Assembly (NCBI GenBank): GCA_943704525.1
Contig: CALSCQ010002096.1
Coordinates: forward strand, 1 to 36,520
Reading direction: 5' to 3'
DNA from: Pigoraptor vietnamica
Lineage: Eukaryota; Opisthokonta; Filasterea
DNA: 36,520 nucleotides
The notes beneath the pieces are model-generated. The model had not been told where the DNA came from. It saw only the letters and a list, made by a program, of their open reading frames with translations, and searched no databases. Positions 27,933 through 36,520 of this stretch are shown here, in pieces. Each line of letters starts with the position of its first letter. Within the stretch, counting starts at the first letter, position 1. Both the position numbers and the translations under genes were made by a program.

Positions 27933-29731
27933 CTACGATACGTCCTCGACACGCACCGATAGCCCGTCCACGCGAAACGCCACCGTGACACCTCCGATTT
28001 TCACCCGATAGAGTGCATCCTCGCCTTTCTCCGTCCCAAAATCGCAGCCATCTCCCTCAGACGCACCTTGCGTGCGCAGCTGTCGCTGGTGGAGTGAGCG
28101 CACGTCGTACGCAAGCACCTGCGCCTCGGCAGGGTGAGACATGCGCCTGCAAAGCAAGGGCACAACAGCGCAACCCACCTCGCGCACAAGGTCGGTGAAA
28201 TCAGACGCCGAGTCGAAGAGGGGAAGCCGACCAGAAGCCACCAGTCGCGCAATCGCCGCAGCAGCGGACGGCAATACATCCACCGACGCAAACGCACGGC
28301 CCTGCTCTGCCGGCGACTCGGCGACCCACGCCGCCACCCTGCACAAGCCGCGAACCCAGCCCACTGTCAAAGGAAAAGGCACGTACACTCACGGAGGCAT
28401 GGGGATGCAGGCCTGCAACAACGGAACGAAGCGTCTAACACGATCGGTCGCGGAGCACGCACCGCGAATCGCCGCCCGGGGCCGTGTCGTACGACGGGAT
28501 GAACGGCTTGATGTCGAGGACGGGCGTGCCGTCGATCAGATCAATGCCACTGAGGAAGAGCGTGTTGCCCTCCACGCGCTCCAGGCGCACCTGTGGCGTC
28601 GACGTGCATATGACTGAACGCCCTTTGCGTGCCTCCTTCAACTCGTCTGTGCGCTGGGACGCGTCCCTTTCACCTCCCTCAAACAATTCCGCACATTTCG
28701 CTGTATCAGAGGGCAACAATCGCGTGCTCACCAGGCTCAGGCCAAGGGCGTTGGGGCGGTGCGGCGTTCGTGTGCTGAAGAGGCCCACTTTGCGACCTGT
28801 CGATAGCACCGGCGATGAATGCGCACAGGCCAATAGCACTCACGCGCACACGCACACACACGCGCGTGACACCACACCGTTGAGCCGCGGCGGGGACACC
28901 TTCGCCTTGACGGTGGCGGACGCGTTTGTGTTCTCGTGGAAAACGAAGAGAAGCCACACATGGCTGTAGTCTGCCAGGCCCTCGCACGCCGCACGGCCGT
29001 CCCACGCGCCGCCGCCGGACACGCGAAGTCGGCCGCGCGAATGGCGGCTCACAAAGCCCTAAGTTGCATGGAGAGCAAGATATTAGAGGCGCCTAAGTAC
29101 AAGCGCGCACACGCACGCACGCACGCACCTGCCGGGGAGTGCCGTGGCGCCCACCAAAACACGACTCGACGTGGCCAATGGGGCGCATGACATACGCCTC
29201 GCCACTTGCGCCCGCTTCGGTCGCGTGTGTCCGCTGGAGTTCGCGCAGGCGCTGCGACAGCGACAGCTCAGCGAAGCGCGGACGCGCAGAAATCACTGAC
29301 GGCGCCGTCTGCTTCCCTTGCACGCGCAATGTGCGTGGGCATGCACTGTTACGCAGCAGCCGAAGACACACACGCCCTCGACAGCTCCAGTTCGACGAAT
29401 GGACCGCACCTTCTCGGCTGCAATGCGTCCCGCGCGCTCCGAAGCCCTGTTTCGCTCTGCCGCCTCACGCAGCCGCCGCTCTTCTGAGAGCGACGCAAGG
29501 ACAGCATCTGCCAGGAGCACTTGCTCAGAACAAACAAGCAAAGTAAACAGAGACGTGCACACTGGCGACGCGAGGGGCGGCACGTGACACACACAGCGCT
29601 GTTCAGAACACACTGACAAGCAGAGAGGTGCGCATGCACACACCGGCCGCTCGGGTGCAGCGGCGCGTGGCAATGTATCCGCCCGCCGCAGTCACGGCCG
29701 CAGCGACGACAGCGGCGACGAGCGCGTTCAT
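27933..29731 (-). CDS. TRMO: TrmO-type tRNA (N6-threonylcarbamoyl-A37) methyltransferase, membrane-segment form
   Basis: Eight exons (29731-29644, 29507-29410, 29308-29129, 29058-28878, 28796-28732, 28590-28463, 28338-28179, 28124-27933) give about 363 aa. The core matches the YaeB/TrmO family: MRPIGHVESCFGGRHGTPRQ, DYSHVWLLFVFHEN, VSPPRLNG, then VGLFSTRTPHRPNALGLSL and LFLSGIDLIDGTPVLDIKPF. The C-terminal part (VAAWVAESP and LAYDVRSLHQRQ) aligns with the animal TRMO tail. The enzyme uses S-adenosylmethionine to methylate t6A37 of some tRNAs. The N-terminus is odd: MNALVAAVVAAAVTAAGGYI looks like a membrane anchor or organelle-targeting segment, followed by a charged helix (RRLREAAERNRASERAGR). 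The acceptors at 29308 and 28124 are the least sure; the core is clear. Confidence 0.9.
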
Positions 29732-29980
29732 TGCGACGAGTGCGACTGCAGCAGCAACCGAGGGCGATGCGCTTGAACACCGCACTCGCTGTGATGTGTC
29801 AGTAGTAGCACGTGCTTGTGCTCCACTTCGCACTCGCACAGGTCCTTGCCACTCAGTCGACGCTGATAAGGCGCTTTTGAGCACTGTATAAACAGCGATT
29901 CCTTTGCTTCTATTCAGTGCACGAGTGCGCGGAGTGAATCTCTGTGTGCGCGGGTGTCGGACCTGCGCTCAGTCGAGAGG

Positions 29981-31271
29981 ATGCGCGTGGTGTTTGACAC
30001 GGACGGCGGCGTGGACGACGCGATTGCCCTTGCGCTGCTGCTGCGATCGCCCAATGTCGAGCTGGTCGCCGTGACCGCCGTCGACGGGAATGTAAACGTA
30101 AACCAGGCACGTTGTTTGCTGCGCACGCATGCATATACACACACGCACGCGCACACGCACATCCCTTTCACCGGCAACAGCCATTCGCCACGGGAACTGA
30201 GTTACGGCGCACAGGTCGCCGTCAACGTCCGCAAAGTGCTCGAGTACTTTGGTCGCGCGGACGTCCCCGTGTTCCGAGGCGCCGCGGGCCCTCTCCTCGG
30301 GGAGCGCACGGCGGAGACATGGCCCGGACACGGCCACGACGGGCTTGGCGGCACCGGCGCTTTCGCAGCGCCCCTCTCGGTGGAGGCCGAGGGGACGGCG
30401 GCGGAGGCGCTCGTGCGGCTGGCGAGCGAGGGGCGTCCGTTCACGCTAGTCGCCGTGGGGCCGCTGACGAACGTGGCGCTGGCGCTGCGGCTGGATCGCA
30501 GCTTTGTCGCGCGGCTCGAGTCGCTCGTGGTGATGGGGGGCTCAGTGCACGCGATGGGCAACGGGAACCTCGCAGCAGAGTACAATGTGGGTGTGGTCCG
30601 TGTGGGCCTTTCCACTTCGGTCGCCACCAACCCCCTCGCCTCGCCCACTCTCATTCCCCTTTCCACTTCAGTCGCAACCAACCCCCTCGCCTCGCCCACT
30701 CTCATTCCCCTCCCCACTTCGGTCGCAACCAGCCCCCTCGCCTCGCCCACTCTCATTCCCCTTTCCACCCCACGCGCATCTTTGACAGTTCTTCTGCGAT
30801 CCGGAGGCCGCGCGCATCGTGCTATCCGCGTGCGACGCGCAACACAAGTGCGTGCTCGTGCCGTGGGAGCTCTGCGTCGACTCGCACCTCACGTGGGACG
30901 AGTACGACTCCCTCGTCGGTCCAAGCACCGCGGGCGCCGCCGAGACAGCTCTCCCGCAGCACAGCGGGCGCTTCTTCCTCCGCACCGTCTCCGCAGCCTA
31001 CGTCGACTGGTCCCGCCCGCGCTTCGAGGCGACCAAGGCGCACCACGCCTTCCTTCCCTGCGATGCGTACGCGGCCGCGGTGGCTGCTCTCCCCGGCATT
31101 GTGACGGCGTCGCGGGACATGTACGGGCAGGTGGAGACGAGCGGGACGCTGACGCGCGGGATGTGCGTGTGGGACTGGTACGGGCGCACGGGTCACGCCG
31201 AGAACGCCCGCATTATTACGGCGATTGACCGCGTGGCGTTCATCGAGTGCCTGAGGCGAACGTTCGCATAA
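29981..31271 (+). CDS. Inosine-uridine preferring nucleoside hydrolase family protein
   Basis: Three exons (29981-30106, 30215-30586, 30789-31271) give 326 aa. The ATG at 29981 opens directly on MRVVFDTDGGVDDAIALALL, holding the Asp cluster that binds calcium in this family. Further family features are VLEYFGRADVPVFRGA, ALRLDRSFVARLESLVVMGG, and GNGNLAAEYN joined across intron 2 to FFCDPEAARIV. A His near the C-terminus, in YGRTGHAENARI, fits the usual His-Asp region. The enzyme should hydrolyse the N-glycosidic bond of ribonucleosides for purine or pyrimidine salvage; substrate preference cannot be told. Intron 1 starts with GC (CAG|GCACGT) and is 108 bp with no in-frame stop. Intron 2 contains a 51-bp minisatellite. 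The stop-codon region is duplicated downstream. Confidence 0.92.
30610..30772 (+). repeat. 51-bp intronic minisatellite
   Basis: Three tandem units start at 30610, 30661 and 30712, each with TCGCCTCGCCCACTCTCATT, plus a fragment. They fill most of intron 2 of the nucleoside hydrolase gene. The unit is a multiple of three and stays open in one frame. Confidence 0.9.
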
Positions 31272-31397
31272 AGCAAGGTCTATGGCTAGTGAGTGTGTGG
31301 GTGCCCATGCCCCTTGCGAGTCGCTATGTTTGCATAAAGCAGGGCCTTTAGCTAGTGCGTGTGTGGGGGTGTCCACGCCCCTTGCGAGTCGCTGTGC
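31266..31397 (+). repeat. 66-bp tandem duplication of the nucleoside hydrolase 3' end
   Basis: The first unit starts at the last codons (GCATAAAGCA, containing the stop) and the second at 31332. Both include GCTAGTG and CCCCTTGCGAGTCGCT. CATAAA, a variant poly(A) signal, is therefore present twice. Confidence 0.85.
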
Positions 31398-31735
31398 CAT
31401 TCGATTGACTTTGGGTTGGATTGGGCGGAGGCGAATGCATTGCGGGGGCTTTGTATTGCACGCAAGGCCGACGACGGGGCGAAGGTGGCAATGCCCCATG
31501 CCCTTTGCACACGCACACGCATACACTCACGCACTCACACGGCGACGCACACGACATGCACACTCGACACGCACTTCACTGACCACTAGCGACACTGTGA
31601 CTGGGACACAACACAACACGCACACAACTTGCAAACATGCAAACACGCGCACAAACACGCACACGCACGCAACATTGACATCTACGCGCTATCTACTATC
31701 TACACGCGGCGCCCCCGCCGTCGCGATCGAGGACC
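31398..31735. other. Spacer rich in CA/CGCACA repeats
   Basis: The spacer separates the convergent nucleoside hydrolase and HMG-box genes. From about 31505 to 31680 it is irregular CA-rich repeat on the plus strand. No gene is seen. Confidence 0.6.
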
Positions 31736-32197
31736 CTAGTCGCTGCCGGCATCGGACGACGGCGAGTGGGACTCCATAGCGTCGCCGTTGTGGTCGGAAC
31801 CATCCTCGACAGCGACCCCGCCCTTGCCCTTCGCGGACTTCCACTGCATCAACCAAAGGGATCCTTGTGAGCCTTTGTCACAGTGTACCACACGCCATTC
31901 GGCCTGATCCACTCACGTTCTCGCTGAGCAGCTTGCGCAACTCGGTCGCGCCAATGCTCGGGTTCTCTTTCTTGATGCGCACGGTCTCTGATTTGCAGAA
32001 GAGGTTGTACGCGCTCGGCGGCCGCTTGACTTTGGGCACGGTGCTTGAACCGGCGCCTGTGGTGAGATGCGAGACAACGTCTTGTGTTAACACACGGTGT
32101 ACCGCATCAGCAACGCGACACGCACTGCAGTCTCTGTGCATCACTTGCCTTCGCCCGGCGCAGTAGTCGTCGTGGATGTCTTGCGCACGCGTGCCAT
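31736..32197 (-). CDS. Small HMG-box-like DNA-binding protein
   Basis: Three exons (32197-32149, 32056-31917, 31843-31736) give 98 aa. After MARVRKTSTTTTAPGEG comes KRPPSAYNLFCKSETVRIKK and ENPSIGATELRKLLSENWKS, which match the N-terminal strand and helices 1-2 of an HMG box (also similar to the YABBY-type box). The third helix is missing or replaced by KGKGGVAVEDGSDHNGDAM and an acidic/Ser tail ending DAGSD. It is probably a nuclear chromatin protein that bends DNA weakly. Intron 1 has a perfect GC-type donor, AAG|GCAAGT. A TATA box and a CRE-like site lie upstream. The frame and splicing are well supported. Confidence 0.82.
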
Positions 32198-32298
32198 CTT
32201 GTGGAAATTCAGCGCCCTTCGCGGTCTCTGTTGGATGTCTTGTCGCTTGCGCAGCGCACTATGTGCGTGTGTGTGCTTCGTCCTTCCATCAGGGCGCG

Positions 32299-32332
32299 CT
32301 TATATACCCTCGGTTCGCGTCGGGTGACGTCA
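32299..32332 (-). promoter_or_regulatory. TATA box and CRE-like site of the HMG-box gene
   Basis: On the minus strand GGTATATAAG (32299-32308) lies about 100 bp before the HMG-box ATG. TGACGTCA, a perfect CRE/bZIP palindrome, is at 32325-32332, just upstream of the TATA box. Confidence 0.65.
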
Positions 32333-32450
32333 TGGCATCCACCTTGATCCACCCCGACTTCACTATGGCACACTATGGGCGTGCGTGGGTGCGCACAAGT
32401 GGATGCAGGTGGATGCGAGACGTCATGCATCCACTTGGATCCACTGCGTT
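32327..32450. repeat. 93-bp spaced promoter repeat
   Basis: ACGTCATGGCATCCACCTTG (32327) recurs as ACGTCATGCATCCACTTGG (32420). Further GTGGATGC copies lie between and after, in both orientations. The repeat fills the region between the two divergent TATA boxes. Confidence 0.6.
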
Positions 32451-32598
32451 CTACTATGGGTTCACTATGCGCCGTCAAGTGGATGCTGATTGGTCTGATG
32501 TGTTTCTGGACACGCGAAAACGCCCGGTACTTAAGCCATAGTGAGAGGGCACTTTGATCCGCCCTGTGGTCGATTTTGACACCACTTAGTGTCACTAC

Positions 32599-32606
32599 TA
32601 TATAAG
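32599..32606 (+). promoter_or_regulatory. TATA box, plus-strand promoter
   Basis: TATATAAG lies 80 bp upstream of the ATG at 32679 that opens MAQPTEPAFIGAMPVVPF. It is divergent to the HMG-box gene TATA. Confidence 0.5.
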
Positions 32607-32678
32607 TTCGTCTCACATTTCGTGTGCGCATCTCTCCACGCGCGCACAACTACATGTTCTCCACCGTGCATCGCACTG

Positions 32679-33092
32679 ATGGCACAACCCACCGAGCCCG
32701 CGTTCATTGGTGCAATGCCTGTCGTGCCGTTTTCGCAACCGCCGCGGCCGTGGGGCGCCAGCCGGCCATCCCAGTTTGCGGCGCCCGGCCGCCGGCACCC
32801 CCTGTTATTCAGTCAGTCAGTTACCCGATCTCGATGCGACGACTGCTACCGAGCGCATCGCGGCGCTCACTGCGGAGGTCTACACTCTTCGTTGCCAAAT
32901 CGGAGAGGAGCGCGCGATGAACGCGTGGCTTCGAGCTCCGGCGTGGCGGCAAAGGAGATGGACATTGAATATCGGCTCCGGGACACCATCTCACGACTCC
33001 TCCACGACAATAAGTTCCTCTCGCAGCAGATTTATGAACTTCGCGCCATGTTGGCGGACCTCACCAACCGTCCAAATCACGATACGCTTTGA
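32679..33092 (+). CDS. Possible small leucine-zipper-like protein, reading frame interrupted
   Basis: An ATG at 32679 opens MAQPTEPAFIGAMPVVPFSQ, a Pro-rich start. Heptad-like sequence follows: ERIAALTAEVYTLRCQIGEE near 32850 and EMDIEYRLRDTISRLLHDNK near 32960, ending at the stop at 33090. The middle piece lies in another frame from the two ends, so the frame changes twice. A CAGT tetranucleotide run near 32812 is close to the first change. Either this is a damaged gene or the assembly has small errors; an unseen intron is less likely. The paired helices suggest a coiled-coil dimer. Family not recognised. Confidence 0.4.
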   Translation: MAQPTEPAFIGAMPVVPFSQPPRPWGASRPSQFAAPGRRHPLLFSQSVTRSRCDDCYRAHRGAHCGGLHSSLPNRRGARDERVASSSGVAAKEMDIEYRLRDTISRLLHDNKFLSQQIYELRAMLADLTNRPNHDTL

Positions 33093-33114
33093 CACGCGCA
33101 CTCGTGCTCACATG

Positions 33115-33147
<33 letters not shown>

Positions 33148-33151
33148 CCGA

Positions 33152-33757
33152 ATGCACGAGCGTGAGGCGGCGTTGAAGGAGGAGTTGGGGGCGGAAGCCG
33201 CGAAGCGCGAGGCGGCGTTGAAGGAGGAGTTGGGGGCGGAAGCCGCGAAGCGCGAGGCGGCGTTGAAGGAGGAAGCCGCGAAGCGCGAGGCGGCGTTGAA
33301 GAAGGAATTGGAGGCGGCTGCGGCGAAGCGCGAGGCGGCGTTGAAGGAGGAGTTGGGGGTGATCCAAGCACGGGTCGACGAAATGGAGACGCTCCGCGAG
33401 TTGGGCGACACCGTCGGCCGCTTCAAGTCGGTTGTATTCAAGCTGGGGCACGACAGGGTTCGAGGGGTCGAAGTCCTTCTACGAGGCGTACGACAAAGAG
33501 CGGCAGGACGGGATAACAGGCCCTGTGACGAGCGCGCTAACCCGAGCCGTCGCGAAGGTGCCCATGACCATCGGCGACTTCAACATGATACATTAAGTTG
33601 GTACTCTGCGGAACACGTCGTTCCATGCCTAGGGTCGCGACCTCAACGGCGTGCTCAACAACCTTCCGCGGTCCCTGCAACGCTAAAAGCGCGTGCTCCT
33701 CTTCGTAGTCAATTATATGCAGAGCCGAGCGCCGCAGCGTGCGTACGGCGTGAATGA
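33152..33757 (+). pseudogene. Decayed copy of the coiled-coil repeat gene
   Basis: From the ATG at 33152 a 45-bp repeat encodes REAALKEELGAEAAK-type heptads, ending RVDEMETLRELGDTVGRF. After this the match to the downstream copy continues in another frame (YEAYDKERQDGITGPVTSAL) and then becomes interrupted by stops. A CA microsatellite sits just upstream. I read it as a degraded paralogue of the ORF at 34155-34944. The family is unknown. Confidence 0.5.
33163..33350 (+). repeat. 45-bp coding repeat (Ala/Lys/Glu heptads)
   Basis: Four to five units of about 45 bp, each with GCGGCGTTGAAGGAGGAG, occur in tandem; one unit is shortened. Each encodes one 15-residue helical turn block. Confidence 0.85.
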
Positions 33758-34154
33758 AGTAAGCGGAGCCTTGCAAGCATTGCCTCAGTTCTCTAGCTGT
33801 CCCATGGACAATTGAATTGGACGTGAGTGAATAGCGACCACTGGCGCGAGCACACGGAAACAATCTGTTCAAAGACCATTCATCAGCGTAGAGCTGCACA
33901 AGCACCCGGCCGTCGATTTGCCGGCAGAACTGGCGATATCGATGATGGGACCCCACACACAACGCACATATTCATCACAATTCGCCTTGCCGACGCCAAC
34001 AGACGCCGACTTTTTCCTTATTCGGAACGTCACGTGTCAAACGTAGTGAGAGCAAGGTCAGCAACCTTGGATGCCGACTTGATGGGCGGCCTTGGCAAGG
34101 GGCGGCGAAGGGAGGGCGTGATGGCGAGCCACTCTCGTCGACTGGCTGGCTCGC

Positions 34155-34944
34155 GTGGCGGCGCTGGCGAATTATGTCGAGTGTCTGTGGTGCGAAAATG
34201 TGCGACTTTACCACGACAACACGTCTTGCGCGCGAATGCGTGGCAGCTCCACGATGTCCGTGTCGACATCGCCAACTTCGCCAGAGCTCCACGGGGCGTT
34301 GGCGCCCAGGAGCTCACAATGGCACGAATGTTTTCTTGTTCAGCTGGCGGAGAGACAGGCCATGCGGGAGGAAGTAGCGAAGCGCGAAGCGGCATGGAAG
34401 GAGTGGGAATCGACAGCTGAGGTGCGCGCGGCAGCGTTGAAGGAGGATTTGAAGGCGAAGCGCGCGGCGGCGTTGAAGGAGGAGTTGGAGACGGCTGCAG
34501 CAAAGCGCGCGGCGGCGTTCCAGGCGGAGATCGACAAGCTCCACGAAAGAATTGAAAGGTACGATGACGAAACGGACGCGCGCGAGCTGAGCGACCACAT
34601 GGGCAAGCTCAAGAGGACTCTGTTTGTGCTGGACGGGTGGGAAGGCCGGCACTGGGTTCAAGAGGGCGAAGCAACTGTTCAGTGCGTACGATCAGGAGCA
34701 GCGGGGCGGGGGAACGGGCCCTGCGACGGCGCTGGTGCACGGAGCCCTCGCGAAGGTGCCTGTGAAAGTCGCTGTCTTCCACCGGGCGCTGGCGCGCCGT
34801 GGAGAGGCCGACTGGGCGCCTTGCCCTCACCGCGTGCACGACATGCTCGACAACCTTCCGCCGTCGATGCAAGCGTTCAAGTCCGCGCTTGCTATCGCTG
34901 TGAACTTCATGGAAGCGCGCCGCAAACTGCCGCAGCATGCGTAG
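34155..34944 (+). CDS. Coiled-coil protein with unknown C-terminal domain
   Basis: The first part (to about 34620) reads AERQAMREEVAKREAAWKEW, then RAAALKEELETAAAKRAAAF and LSDHMGKLKRTLFVL, a clear amphipathic coiled coil. The second part (34624-34944, shifted frame) reads GTGFKRAKQLFSAYDQEQRG, then GPATALVHGALAKVPVKVAV and MLDNLPPSMQAFKSALAIAV, ending KLPQHA. The paralogue at 33152-33757 shows homologous sequence for both parts and changes frame at the same point. A true start is unclear: the first in-frame ATG is near 34236 and the frame is open from about 34122. I cannot name the family. An unusual expression mechanism, a shared old mutation or an unseen splice could each explain the frame change. 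Confidence 0.5.
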
Positions 34945-35350
34945 CGTGCACTGCACGTGCGGTTCTGCTGAATATTGCGACTAGAGCGTGTGATTTGGCG
35001 ACCATCTCTTCATGCGGTATCGCGAAGCAGCACTGTGTGTGCGGGTCCGCTTTCGTCTGCCTATTTGTCATGAATCGCACTGTCAGCGAGGCGCACTCAA
35101 CGCCCAGCACACGCCACACTCACACACACAGACAGACAGACGCACACCATAGGCACAAACAGACGCACACGCAAGACACAAACAGACGTACACGCATAGA
35201 CACTCTGACACACACACACCTACACGCTCGCCAGATCTTTCGCGGCGCACAGACATGCAAGCACCCGTTCGGACCACAGCCTACATCAATGCTGCGGACG
35301 CGCAGTTTTTCGAACACACATGACGGACGCACGCACGCTCCCCACGCCCT
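34945..35350. other. Spacer with CACA/CAGACA repeats
   Basis: Between the coiled-coil ORF and the convergent glyoxalase II gene, about 35110-35225 is CA/CAGA-rich repeat. No gene is seen in the rest. Confidence 0.6.
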
Positions 35351-36455
35351 CTACTTGAAATTGTCCTTGGCCTTTCGCAGGGCCGCGATGCACTCCGTCG
35401 GATCGCTCGCACCGACCGACGCCATCACCGACGGCTCCCCACAGCGCACAAACACATTCCACCGCTTCTCCCGGGCAATGCTCGAGGGCACCGTCGCCTC
35501 GTCGCGCGCGCGCCGTGCCGTCATTTCTCTGAGGCCGTCCGTTATGTCCGCGTTCGACGGCTCGATCGTCGCCGCAAACTGAAGGTTCTTGACCGTGTAC
35601 TCGTGCCCTGCGTATACGGCCGTGTCGTCCGGCAGCGCCGCAAGGACCTCGCACAGCGCCCGGCGCATCTGCTGCGGCGTGCCCTCGAAGAACTTGCCGC
35701 AGCCCGCGACGAACATCGTGTCGCCCGTGAACACGCACCGGCTGCCGCTCGCCTCCGCGTAGTAGCTGATGCTCGCGCTCGTGTGGCACGCCGTGTCCAG
35801 CGCGGTGATCGAGAGTGCGCCCAGCTACGACAGGCGCAGGTCAGCACTCATTGCGGCGACAGTCCCTCGGGTGGAAGGGCCGACATGATGCACAATGTAG
35901 CAAGCCTGCGACGCACGCAATGTAACACACCAACGCGAGAGAACACGGAACGACAAGGCAAATGACAGCACGCAACGCACACACTGAGACAATGTGAGAA
36001 AAGTAACAGGCCACGCACACAACGCCAGAGAAGCTGGAACGCGGCGCACCTTGAGGACGTCGCCGTGCTTGACCTGCCGCGTCAGCGCGGGAATGCGCCC
36101 ATCGCCACCGTACACATCGACCGAGCCGTTCTTGGCCTTGAGCTCGGCGGCCAACTGCTCGTTGCCTATTCACGCACAGCGCCCGCGGTGAGCAGGCGAA
36201 CGAGACACGCCCTGCAACAGCCCTTCTTTACGAGTGCCTCTAAGTCGTGTTTACGGGTGCCGAAGTCGTGACTTAAGGCAGCAGCAAGCACCGCCGACCC
36301 ACCGTTGGCATGGTCCCAGTGGTGGTGCGTGGTTAGAATGCCGCGCAGCCGTGCCCCGACGGCAGCCGCAGCCGCCAGCACCTTCGGGGGCTCCACGGGG
36401 TCCACGGCAAGCGCGTCACGCGATGCGGCGTCCACGAGAATGTAGCCGTAATTGT
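35351..36455 (-). CDS. HAGH: Glyoxalase II (hydroxyacylglutathione hydrolase), 5' partial
   Basis: Three exons (36455-36303, 36165-36050, 35824-35351) encode the last 246 aa. The missing start (about 10-15 residues) must lie in an exon beyond the right end of the window. The metallo-beta-lactamase metal motif THHHWDHANGN is formed across the first intron, and VYGGDGRIPALTRQVKHGD, FTGDTMFVAGCGKFFEGT and VYAGHEYTVKNL match the family closely. The enzyme hydrolyses S-lactoylglutathione to lactate and glutathione using a two-metal centre. CHTSASISYY replaces the commoner CHTSGH; the first metal His is kept but the later Gly-His is not. The C-terminal glutathione-binding part (NVFVRCGEPSV) is present, ending KDNFK. 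The missing exon could add a targeting peptide. Confidence 0.92.
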
Positions 36456-36498
36456 CTGAAGGGGAAGGTGTGTGTTTATGTGTGTGTGTGGAGAAGAT

Positions 36499-36520
36499 GG
36501 GGGGGGGGGGGGGGGGGGGG
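36499..36520. repeat. G homopolymer at window end
   Basis: At least 22 consecutive G end the window after a short GT run. This may mark a sequencing or assembly limit and lies in the upstream intron of the glyoxalase II gene. Confidence 0.8.

Noticed and set aside
30202-30768. Long minus-strand open frame with repeating RGMRVGEARGLVATEVE
   Set aside because: It is the antisense of nucleoside hydrolase exon 2 and its intron minisatellite; the plus-strand gene explains it.

Overview
This window is nuclear DNA from a eukaryote. It holds about eleven intron-split genes on both strands in GC-rich DNA, with long GT/CA, CT and GA microsatellites in introns and spacers. Many small introns begin GTGCGT or GTGGGT, and five use a GC donor. 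A fused five-domain AROM gene, a CCDC81-type ciliary protein and a long coiled-coil protein suggest a free-living flagellated protist that makes its own aromatic amino acids. I cannot name the species; an apusomonad-like or other AROM-bearing protist would fit. All exon models were built by hand from reading frames, splice signals and remembered family motifs. For the well-supported genes the exon lengths sum to whole codons.

Layout, left to right. 1-503: microsatellites and a hairpin. 504-1640 (+): ubiquitin-like/AN1 zinc-finger protein. 1779-3529 (+): GNAT acetyltransferase. 3921-4320 (-): decayed coding remnant. 4476-12242 (-): complete pentafunctional AROM protein (17 exons, 1579 aa). 12868-14224 (-): secreted cupredoxin with a Ser/Ala repeat tail. 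14225-15368: unassigned. 15369-16714 (-): small multi-pass membrane protein. 16976-19262 (-): secreted histidine acid phosphatase (8 exons, 448 aa). 20136-23947 (-): 855-aa coiled-coil protein. 24631-27565 (+): CCDC81 homologue (13 exons, 519 aa), divergent from the coiled-coil gene. 27933-29731 (-): TrmO-type tRNA methyltransferase with an N-terminal membrane segment. 29981-31271 (+): nucleoside hydrolase. 31736-32197 (-): short HMG-box protein. 32679-34944 (+): coiled-coil ORFs, including a decayed and a better-kept copy of one unknown domain. 35351-36455 (-): glyoxalase II, whose first exon lies beyond the window.

The genes do not form an operon and mostly look like unrelated housekeeping functions: shikimate pathway, tRNA modification, nucleoside salvage, methylglyoxal detoxification and extracellular phosphate or copper chemistry. 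The best functional link is the divergent coiled-coil/CCDC81 pair. Its shared 680-bp promoter carries three copies of a palindrome, CGAGNTCTCG, and one RFX X-box-like site. The same palindrome recurs upstream of the phosphatase. This is the strongest candidate here for an undescribed regulatory element.
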